From Treponema sp. (GTDB taxonomy: Bacteria; Spirochaetota; Spirochaetia; Treponematales; Treponemataceae): a DNA stretch of 9,958 nucleotides. This document shows, piece by piece, positions 1 to 5,445 of the stretch. The position numbers and the translations under genes are program-made. The notes under the pieces are model-generated. The model did no database searches, was not told the DNA's origin, and worked only from the letters and a program-made list of their open reading frames with translations. Within the stretch, counting starts at the first letter, position 1. Each line of letters starts with the position of its first letter. The DNA lies in NCBI GenBank assembly GCA_016293645.1, contig JAEDDW010000065.1:1-9958 (forward strand), in the 5' to 3' direction.

Positions 1-1024
1 ATGCAGGTGTGATCCATGCTCCCTTCTCATTCTTTACGCCCTGGTAACGCTGCTTAAGAACTTCTTCTATAATAAGGGCAAGATCTTCCTTTTCCTGTTC
101 ATTTTTTGCCTCGTTGAGGTACATGAAGACGGTGACAAATGGAGCCTGTCCGTTTGTTGTCATCAAAGTGATTACCTGGTACTGGATTGTCTGTACACCG
201 CGCTTGATCTCATCCTTTACACGCTGGTCAACCATGTAGTTGAACTGTTCCGTCGTAACGTTGAGGCCTGTCTTCTGGATCATCTCAGTTGTTTCCTGGG
301 TGATCTTCTTGCGGCTTACATCTACGAATGGAGCGAGGTGTGCCAAAGTGATGCTCTGGCCGCCGTACTGGCATGAAGCAACCTGGGCGATGATCTGTGT
401 AGCGATGTTGCAGGCAGTGCTGAACGAGTGGGGGCGGTCAATCTTTGTTCCGCTGATCACCGTTCCGTTCTGGAGCATATCCTCAAGATTTACAAGATCG
501 CAGTTATGCATATGCTGTGCAAAATAGTCTGCGTCGTGGAAGTGGATGATGCCTTCGTCGTGTGCTTTTGAGATGTCCGGATCCAGAAGGAAACGGCGTG
601 TGATGTCCTTTGATACTTCACCTGCCATGTAGTCGCGCTGAACGGAAACGACTGTAGGATTCTTGTTGGAATTCTCCTGCTTTACTTCTTCGTTGTTTTC
701 CTCAAGAAGGCTCATGATCTGCTGGTCAGTGGTGTTTTCCTTTCTCATGAGCTGATGGCGGTAACGGTAGGTGATGTAGAGTTTTGCGACGTCAAAGGCA
801 TCGTTCTGCATGATTCCGTTTTCAACGAGATCCTGTATGTCTTCAACGTTAAGGGCATGGCCGGAACTGTGGCATTCAATTTCGATATCATCAACGATGG
901 ATTCGATCTGTGCATCTGTAAGGCGCTTTGCTTCGATAACCTGCTCATTGGCCTTTCTGATGGCACACGCAATCTTGTTGCGGTCATAAACGACTTCCGC
1001 ACCGCTTCGTTTGATGATCTTCAT
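1..1024 (-). CDS. nrdD: Anaerobic (class III) ribonucleoside-triphosphate reductase, N-terminal part
   Basis: Oxygen-sensitive glycyl-radical enzyme that makes deoxyribonucleotides from ribonucleoside triphosphates in the cytoplasm. The gene is cut by the left window edge, leaving about 341 codons of a protein usually 700 residues or longer. Residues 1 to about 95 form the ATP-cone allosteric domain (it starts MKIIKRSGAEVVYDRNKI and ends near YRYRHQLM). The catalytic domain then begins, with HFHDADY at about 161-167, HNCDLVNLEDML at 173-184 (a conserved Cys of the class), and ACNIATQIIAQVAS followed by YGGQSI near 204-225. These match the Firmicutes/spirochaete NrdD type. The glycyl-radical loop and zinc site lie outside the window. 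The ATG at 1024-1022 is chosen because AGAGGGG (1037-1031) sits 6 nt upstream and the ATP-cone starts immediately. An activase gene (nrdG) would be expected beyond the edge. Identity is near certain from the motifs. Confidence 0.96.
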   Translation of the reverse strand, partial: MKIIKRSGAEVVYDRNKIACAIRKANEQVIEAKRLTDAQIESIVDDIEIECHSSGHALNVEDIQDLVENGIMQNDAFDVAKLYITYRYRHQLMRKENTTDQQIMSLLEENNEEVKQENSNKNPTVVSVQRDYMAGEVSKDITRRFLLDPDISKAHDEGIIHFHDADYFAQHMHNCDLVNLEDMLQNGTVISGTKIDRPHSFSTACNIATQIIAQVASCQYGGQSITLAHLAPFVDVSRKKITQETTEMIQKTGLNVTTEQFNYMVDQRVKDEIKRGVQTIQYQVITLMTTNGQAPFVTVFMYLNEAKNEQEKEDLALIIEEVLKQRYQGVKNEKGAWITPA

Positions 1025-1093
1025 ACTTTTCCCCTCTTGAATCTGCAACGCATGTCAGTAAATGCGACAAATTCTACTTTTTTCATGCCAAAT

Positions 1094-1109
1094 TCACCAT
1101 ATCTAGTGT
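1094..1109 (-). promoter_or_regulatory. NrdR box 1 (proximal)
   Basis: The 16-bp site ACACTAGATATGGTGA (minus strand) matches the NrdR consensus ACACWATATWTWGTGT at about 13 of 16 positions when read on the plus strand. It lies just downstream of the predicted nrdD start site. NrdR is the ATP/dATP-sensing repressor of ribonucleotide reductase genes and normally binds two boxes in tandem. No nrdR gene is present in this window. Confidence 0.7.
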
Positions 1110-1122
1110 TTTTAGTTTCAAC

Positions 1123-1151
1123 AGTATACTAGCAGTAGTGGCACAAGTCAA
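1123..1151 (-). promoter_or_regulatory. Sigma70-type promoter of nrdD
   Basis: On the minus strand, TTGACT (1151-1146) is separated by exactly 17 bp from TATACT (1128-1123). This is a near-consensus housekeeping promoter. Transcription would start near 1116, giving a leader of about 90 nt before the nrdD ATG. The leader contains a small CGCAT/ATGCG hairpin (1066-1049). No other reading frame lies between the promoter and nrdD. Confidence 0.8.
1126..1141 (-). promoter_or_regulatory. NrdR box 2 (distal, degenerate)
   Basis: This lies exactly 32 bp from box 1 (three helical turns, the usual spacing of NrdR box pairs). The plus-strand site ATACTAGCAGTAGTGG keeps the outer arms (ATACTA and TAGTGG) but has a poor centre, with about 10 of 16 matches. 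It overlaps the -10 element and the spacer of the nrdD promoter, where a repressor would block polymerase. An alternative placement at 1121-1136 scores similarly but has worse phasing. Confidence 0.5.
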
Positions 1152-1182
1152 CAAATGAGCGTTAGTCCCCAAAGGGGTGGAA

Positions 1183-1211
1183 AACCTTGTATTTCAACGG
1201 ATAACAAGGTT
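1183..1211. promoter_or_regulatory. Perfect dyad upstream of the nrdD promoter
   Basis: AACCTTGT (1183-1190) and ACAAGGTT (1204-1211) are perfect 8-bp inverted half-sites whose centres are 21 bp apart, two helical turns. The dyad is centred about 80 bp upstream of the predicted nrdD start site. A second pair, CCAAAG (1169-1174) and CTTTGG (1212-1217), brackets it and would allow a longer cruciform or hairpin. Geometry fits a dimeric activator or repressor site; the regulator is unknown. Confidence 0.35.
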
Positions 1212-1229
1212 CTTTGGTGACAGATTCTG

Positions 1230-1258
1230 AAAAAAAAATTTGACCCTTATTTTAAGGG
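1230..1258 (-). terminator. Weak intrinsic terminator for the WYL regulator transcript
   Basis: On the minus strand, CCCTTA-AAA-TAAGGG (1258-1244) forms a 6-bp stem with a 3-nt loop. Five bases later comes a run of nine T (1238-1230). The stem is short and AT-rich, so efficiency is doubtful. The position fits, because it is the first hairpin with a T tract after the WYL regulator stop codon, beyond MITE copy A. Confidence 0.4.
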
Positions 1259-1347
1259 AAAAAATCGGAAAATATGGATACAAAAACGAAAATAATCATA
1301 AAAAAACACAAAAAAAATTAATTTTTTGATAATTTTATCATAAAAAT
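1259..1347. other. AT-rich A-tract spacer without a gene
   Basis: The rest of the 1025-1460 gap is strongly AT-rich, with repeated A and T runs (for example around 1301-1326) and a perfect hairpin TGATAA-TT-TTATCA at 1327-1340. I see no reading frame with coding character and no RNA gene. A-tract curvature is possible but not demonstrated. Confidence 0.5.
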
Positions 1348-1441
1348 GAGGCCGTCCAATAAGTGTCTATGCCAGGGGCATTGCGTTTATGGTGGTTCCG
1401 ACTGCGGTCAACCACCTTGAAATTACTTTTTGGACAGCCCC
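1348..1441 (-). mobile_element. MITE-like element, copy A (94 bp)
   Basis: Short non-coding element with terminal inverted repeats. Read on the minus strand it opens GGGGCTGTCCAAAAAGTA; the far end, inverted, reads GAGGCCGTCCAATAAGT, matching at 14 of 17 positions. Inside, GGTGGTT (1391-1397) and AACCACC (1410-1416) form a 7-bp hairpin. It is homologous to the element at 7066-7212 but lacks about 53 internal bases present there. It starts 19 bp after the WYL regulator stop codon. There is no transposase frame and no clear target-site duplication, so the parent insertion sequence is unidentified. Confidence 0.8.
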
Positions 1442-1460
1442 ACAGCCGTAAAAAAACGCT

Positions 1461-2462
1461 TCAGCAGCCGTAGGTGGCGGCCATTTTTGCTATTTCCGCC
1501 TTTATGTTTTCCACAAGTTCCGGCGGCTCAAGAACGGTCACAAGGCTTCCGTAGCCGAGAACGATCCTGGTAATGTCGTTCAGCTGGGATGTGGTAAGTT
1601 CGACCTGAACCGTTCCGTCGGAATTCTGCGTCACATGCTGGGTATGATGCCAGTTCCGCTCCATGGCATGCTGGGCAAGCTGCCTGTCAAAGACCATTTT
1701 GACTTTGTAGAAGGAATCGCTGTGCCAGACTCCCATTTCCGGGTCGATGTAGCTTTCAAGACGGAAGTCGTCGGGAATTGTGAAGCGTTCTCCGGTCATC
1801 TCGATGTCAGTCATTCGTGAAAATGCGAAGGTTCTTATGGCAGTCCTGTCGTTTCCCTTGCATCCCAGGATGTACCAGTCACCGTTCTGGCGGAACAGAA
1901 TCCTGTAGGGGTTGATGGTATATGCCTGGAACTGGGAAGCTCCGTTCTTGTGGTAATTGAATCTGATGGTCCTGTGTTCCTGTACGCTTTCTATTACAGC
2001 CGTAAAGATGGTTGTGTCGATGAGAGCCATGGGATCGTTGATCACTCGGATGTATCTGGCGATCCTTGACTTGTCATAGCGGGTTCCGTCGGGAAGAAAT
2101 TTTTGCAGCTTGTCAAAAATCGAGCCCAGATCCTTTTCGACAGGCGTGTTTTTATAGACTTTCATAAGGCTCTGCAGAAGTCCAAGTCCAATGAGTTCCC
2201 CGGAATTGAGGTTCAGCTTGTCGGACCAGAAATTCTTATCTGAAAGATAGTATCCGCTGCCAGGTCTGGTCATGTCGGCCTTGATGCCGGCTCCCTCGTT
2301 CTCGTTCAGATGGCGGATGAGCCTGTAGACGGTTATGTTGCTGATCTTCACCTGTTCCTCTGTGCGCAGTCTGTCCGCGATCTGTGTGGCGTTGGGGTGG
2401 TCCATGGTGCGGATGTATTCAACGATTTTCCTGAGTTTCCATGTTCTGTCGTGTTTTGTCAT
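1461..2462 (-). CDS. YafY-type HTH/WYL-domain transcriptional regulator
   Basis: A 333-aa cytoplasmic DNA-binding protein. Residues about 8-55 form a winged helix-turn-helix, with a likely recognition helix around SNITVYRLIRHL (41-52). A linker of about 90 residues follows. The WYL domain covers about 149-225 with the signature GDWYILG at 194-200 and RTFAFSRM at 210-217. A WCX-type C-terminal extension (about 250-330, KVKMVFDR to the end) completes the standard order and length of the YafY/PafC group. WYL domains bind ligands, often nucleic-acid or nucleotide-like molecules; the ligand here cannot be predicted. The ATG at 2462 has AGGAAA about 7 nt upstream. The gene diverges from the sigma factor at 2564 across 101 bp, so regulation of that operon or of itself is plausible but inferred. 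Family assignment is confident, target is not. Confidence 0.9.
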   Translation of the reverse strand: MTKHDRTWKLRKIVEYIRTMDHPNATQIADRLRTEEQVKISNITVYRLIRHLNENEGAGIKADMTRPGSGYYLSDKNFWSDKLNLNSGELIGLGLLQSLMKVYKNTPVEKDLGSIFDKLQKFLPDGTRYDKSRIARYIRVINDPMALIDTTIFTAVIESVQEHRTIRFNYHKNGASQFQAYTINPYRILFRQNGDWYILGCKGNDRTAIRTFAFSRMTDIEMTGERFTIPDDFRLESYIDPEMGVWHSDSFYKVKMVFDRQLAQHAMERNWHHTQHVTQNSDGTVQVELTTSQLNDITRIVLGYGSLVTVLEPPELVENIKAEIAKMAATYGC

Positions 2463-2506
2463 ATGAATTTCCTGAAAAAAAAGATGGCTTTGTCATAAAA
2501 TGATAG

Positions 2507-2517
2507 AGTCAATGACT
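2507..2517. promoter_or_regulatory. Short dyad between the divergent WYL and sigma genes
   Basis: AGTCA-A-TGACT is a perfect 5-1-5 palindrome in the 101-bp divergent gap. It directly precedes TATAGT (2518-2523), a possible -10 element for the sigma-factor gene with no good -35 partner. It is a candidate operator for the WYL regulator, but a dyad this short could occur by chance. Confidence 0.3.
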
Positions 2518-2563
2518 TATAGTAGTACCAGAAAACGGAAAAAGCAACTGCCTGGAGGAAAAT

Positions 2564-3406
2564 ATGAAAGAATACAATCCATTTGCAAATTATCTGAAGT
2601 CCCTTGAAAAATTCGAATTTCTCGATGCGTCAACGGAAAGACAGCTGATTGAAAAAGCCCAGGGCGGCAACATGAAGGCCCGTGGCAGACTGGTCTCAGC
2701 AAACCTGCGCTTTGTCGTCAATCAGGCGAAAAAAATGGCCGGAAAAGGTGCCGACATTGAGGATCTTGTCTGTGCAGGAAACATGGGGCTTGTGAAGGCT
2801 GTGGACAGGTTTGACCTTTCAAAGGATGTGAGGTTCATCACATTTGCGGCCTATTGGATCTATGCAGAGATGAAGGCGGAACTCAGTTCAAGCCGTATGA
2901 TTCATATTCCCCACAATTCTGAACTTCTGTTTTCAAAGGTAGTCCGCATGGAAAAAGAGCTGGATTCTTCCATGGGTACCGATGAAAAATGCAGGATCAT
3001 AGCAGGGAGACTTGGAACGAATGAGAACCTTGTGAAATCCCTTTTTGAGTCAAGCAGAGCTTTTCTTTCACTTGATGCCAGAATCGACGGAACTGAGGAA
3101 TTCTGCCTTTATGAATGCATCGAGGATGACAGGACAAGGAATCCGTCTGATGTGGTCATAGAAAATGATGTCATGGAAAAGTTCAGCAGCGTCATTGAAT
3201 CCCTTCCGCCGGATGAACGTGAAGTGCTGGTAAAGCACTATGGCCTCTTCGGAAATGAGAAAAAATCTCTTGATGAAATTTCTTCCGAATGGAAATGCAG
3301 GATCTCCAGGGAAGGCATCAGGATCAAGGAAAAAAAGGCGTTTCGTAAATTCACTGACGGTGCCAATCTGAAATACTTTGAAGGACTTTATGGTGAAGCT
3401 GTATAA
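2564..3406 (+). CDS. Sigma-70-family RNA polymerase sigma factor, short divergent type
   Basis: A 280-aa sigma factor lacking the long region 1.1 of a primary sigma, close in length to RpoH. Region 1.2 is about 4-30 and region 2 about 38-108 (ANLRFVVNQAKKM, then DLVCAGNMGLVKAVDRFD, then FITFAAYWIYAEM). Region 3 is about 118-165 and region 4 about 205-264 (SLPPDEREVLVKHYGLFG). In region 2.4, the WWIRQAIT of RpoD reads YWIYAEMK (97-104), so both residues that read the -10 element (Gln437 and Thr440 in E. coli) are replaced. The pattern resembles the HWIKAEIH of RpoH. In region 4.2 the helix-turn-helix appears to carry about two extra residues around EWKCRI (242-247). GGAGG (2554-2558) lies 5 nt before the ATG. 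It is the first gene of a plus-strand run with the two envelope proteins, 77 bp upstream of the next. Likely an alternative sigma factor; its regulon is unknown. Confidence 0.88.
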   Translation: MKEYNPFANYLKSLEKFEFLDASTERQLIEKAQGGNMKARGRLVSANLRFVVNQAKKMAGKGADIEDLVCAGNMGLVKAVDRFDLSKDVRFITFAAYWIYAEMKAELSSSRMIHIPHNSELLFSKVVRMEKELDSSMGTDEKCRIIAGRLGTNENLVKSLFESSRAFLSLDARIDGTEEFCLYECIEDDRTRNPSDVVIENDVMEKFSSVIESLPPDEREVLVKHYGLFGNEKKSLDEISSEWKCRISREGIRIKEKKAFRKFTDGANLKYFEGLYGEAV

Positions 3407-3483
3407 TTCTTCTGATAAGACGGAATTTTCGATTGAAAAATAATATTCACTATGCGATCATTAAGTAGTTAAATGGTGAGTTT

Positions 3484-5445
3484 ATGAAAAAAGTATTTAC
3501 GGTTTCTTTTGTTTCTCTTTTCACATTGTTTTCTGGTTTCTCGATGGATTTCAGCGTCGACATGAATCCGGGAATTGTTTTTCCGTCGGGAAAATGTGCT
3601 GAAATCATGAAAGGGCCGGCTTTTGGAGCGGATGTTGGATTCAACCTTCATTTCCTTGATCTTATCACTGTTGGTCCTGAAATCGGAGTCGACTACATAA
3701 TCAAGGAAGGTGAACCTTCATCGATCGTTGACATAGCTCCGGGAATCAAGGCTGGTGCATATATGTATCCATGGGGACGCCTTGGTTTTGGACTTAATGC
3801 CGCAGCCGGAATTCACTTTGCAAGCTATGATTATCCTGGAGAAAAAAATGCATCCGGAAACGGCTATAAGGAAGGTCGTGAGCCTGGATCTCTCAAAGTT
3901 TGCAATCCATACATAAGGTTTGAAGGCAGCGTCAATTACCGCCTTACATCAAGCATTGCTCTTGGTCTTCGTGGCGGCTACGTCATTGATTTCTTTGATG
4001 GCCATGATTTCGACGATGGTTTTTCTCCATTCATGGCAGGACCTGAGGTGGGCATCGGATTGCGCTATTCTTTCAGCAATGTAAAGCCGGAACAGCATGT
4101 TGAGGCTTCCATCTCCCAGTTTGGTCCGATCTATCCACTGCTGATGAACGTCTACAAGGATGTGGATTTTGGTACGGTTCATATCACAAACTCGGAAGAT
4201 GCTGAAATCAAGAATGTCAGGGTTTATTTCAAGGCCGCTCCGTATACATCATCAAGCTATCTTTGTGGAAAGATAAAGAAAATCCGCAAGGGACAGACAT
4301 ACGACATTCCGCTCAAGGGTGATTTCAGTCAGGAACTTGCGAAGTTCTCAGATGACGGATCATTCCCTGGTGAAATCACGATCACCTACGACTACATGGG
4401 AAACAAGATGACCACGACGGAATCTGTCCTCGTCTCAACATACAACAGAAACACCATGAACTGGTCGGATCCGAATTCCATCGCAGCTTTCATAAGCCCG
4501 AGCGATGAAACCATACTTGAGCTTTCAAAATTTGCCGGAGCCACTGCGAAGAGTAATCTGCGTTCCGGTTTGAATTCAAAACTTCAGACAACAATCTACA
4601 TGACGGAACTTTTCGGCAGCCTTGGAATTCAGCGAATCGCCGACAAGGTTTCTCCATACGTCACGAGCCATGGTGATACGACAAAGAACGACTACATCCA
4701 GTACCCGTTCCAGACCCTTACATACATGAGCGGTGACAGTGATGAACTGGGGATTGTTTTTGCATCCCTTCTTGAGGCGGTTTCCGTCGATGCCGCCCTC
4801 ATTCCTGTTGAGAATGATTTCATCGTCGCTGCTGAACTTGGACTTTCAGCCAAAGGAGTTGAAGGTCTGTTTGCCGATCCTGACCAGCTTGTCATAATTG
4901 GAGACGAATACTATCTACCGCTTTCTGCAAACAACCTTGGAAAAGGATTCAATGCCGCATGGAAGGCAGGTTCCCGTCAGCTCAGGGCAGAGATGGAAAA
5001 GAAGACTCCAGACTTTGTGATCCTCAAGGATGCATGGCAGTCATATCCTCCCCTTGGTCTCAGCGTAAAGAGAAATGTCGCAAAACCTTCTTCTGCCTCG
5101 CTTATTGCAAGAGCCTCGAGAGAACTTGAATCGTTTACCTCTGACAACATCAGGCCAAAGATCAGGGCATCGGAAGCTCTTGTTTCTTCCGGAAAGGCAA
5201 CTGATGATGACAGGATTGCACTGGGTCTTCTCTATGTACGTGCAGGTGATACAGCTTCCGCTGCCGCAATTTTCAGACCGCTTTCGGACAAGGGAAACAT
5301 TACTGCGATGAACAATCTTGCCAATATCTATATTCTTCAGAAGGACTTCAGTTCCGCAAAAAGGCTGTATGAAAAGGTTCTTGAAAAAGATGATAAGAAT
5401 GGAATTGCAAAGAAAGGATTGGAACGTATAGCAAATGAAAAGTAA
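3484..5445 (+). CDS. Envelope protein: barrel-like domain, inactive transglutaminase-like domain, TPRs
   Basis: A 653-aa protein with a signal peptide (MKK, then a hydrophobic stretch to about residue 20). Residues about 22-198 show alternating Gly/aromatic strands like an outer-membrane beta-barrel or barrel-like domain, ending GIGLRYSFS. Residues about 215-325 form a beta-rich domain with NVRVYF (245-250) and a conserved LCG (260-262). About 320-500 aligns nearly without gaps to the transglutaminase-like domain of the downstream protein, but the catalytic positions read Ser419 (GDSDE), Asp445 and Ser481 instead of Cys, His and Glu. The C-terminus (about 575-650) carries two TPR-like repeats, the clearest starting TAMNNLANIYILQKDFSSA (607-625). 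It is therefore probably a non-catalytic scaffold or binding partner of its neighbour. The ribosome site is weak (GGTGAG, 3475-3480). Its 3' end overlaps the next gene by 11 bp. I recognise the fold family, not a named gene. Confidence 0.85.
   Translation: MKKVFTVSFVSLFTLFSGFSMDFSVDMNPGIVFPSGKCAEIMKGPAFGADVGFNLHFLDLITVGPEIGVDYIIKEGEPSSIVDIAPGIKAGAYMYPWGRLGFGLNAAAGIHFASYDYPGEKNASGNGYKEGREPGSLKVCNPYIRFEGSVNYRLTSSIALGLRGGYVIDFFDGHDFDDGFSPFMAGPEVGIGLRYSFSNVKPEQHVEASISQFGPIYPLLMNVYKDVDFGTVHITNSEDAEIKNVRVYFKAAPYTSSSYLCGKIKKIRKGQTYDIPLKGDFSQELAKFSDDGSFPGEITITYDYMGNKMTTTESVLVSTYNRNTMNWSDPNSIAAFISPSDETILELSKFAGATAKSNLRSGLNSKLQTTIYMTELFGSLGIQRIADKVSPYVTSHGDTTKNDYIQYPFQTLTYMSGDSDELGIVFASLLEAVSVDAALIPVENDFIVAAELGLSAKGVEGLFADPDQLVIIGDEYYLPLSANNLGKGFNAAWKAGSRQLRAEMEKKTPDFVILKDAWQSYPPLGLSVKRNVAKPSSASLIARASRELESFTSDNIRPKIRASEALVSSGKATDDDRIALGLLYVRAGDTASAAAIFRPLSDKGNITAMNNLANIYILQKDFSSAKRLYEKVLEKDDKNGIAKKGLERIANEK

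Noticed and set aside
755..1132. 125-aa plus-strand open frame over the nrdD start and promoter
   Set aside because: It is antisense to the ATP-cone of nrdD, where the minus strand has clear conserved protein sequence.
1025..1230. Riboswitch (for example cobalamin) upstream of nrdD
   Set aside because: The hairpins lie upstream of the promoter rather than in the leader, and no conserved riboswitch core sequence is visible.
1342..1447. Target-site duplication around MITE copy A
   Set aside because: The flanks (AAAAAT and ACAGCC) do not match; the same holds for copy B, so recent transposition is not demonstrated.
3407..3483. Separate promoter between the sigma factor and the first envelope gene (TTGAAA at 3433-3438)
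   Set aside because: No acceptable -10 hexamer occurs at 16-18 bp spacing. A non-standard promoter cannot be excluded, but I cannot support one.
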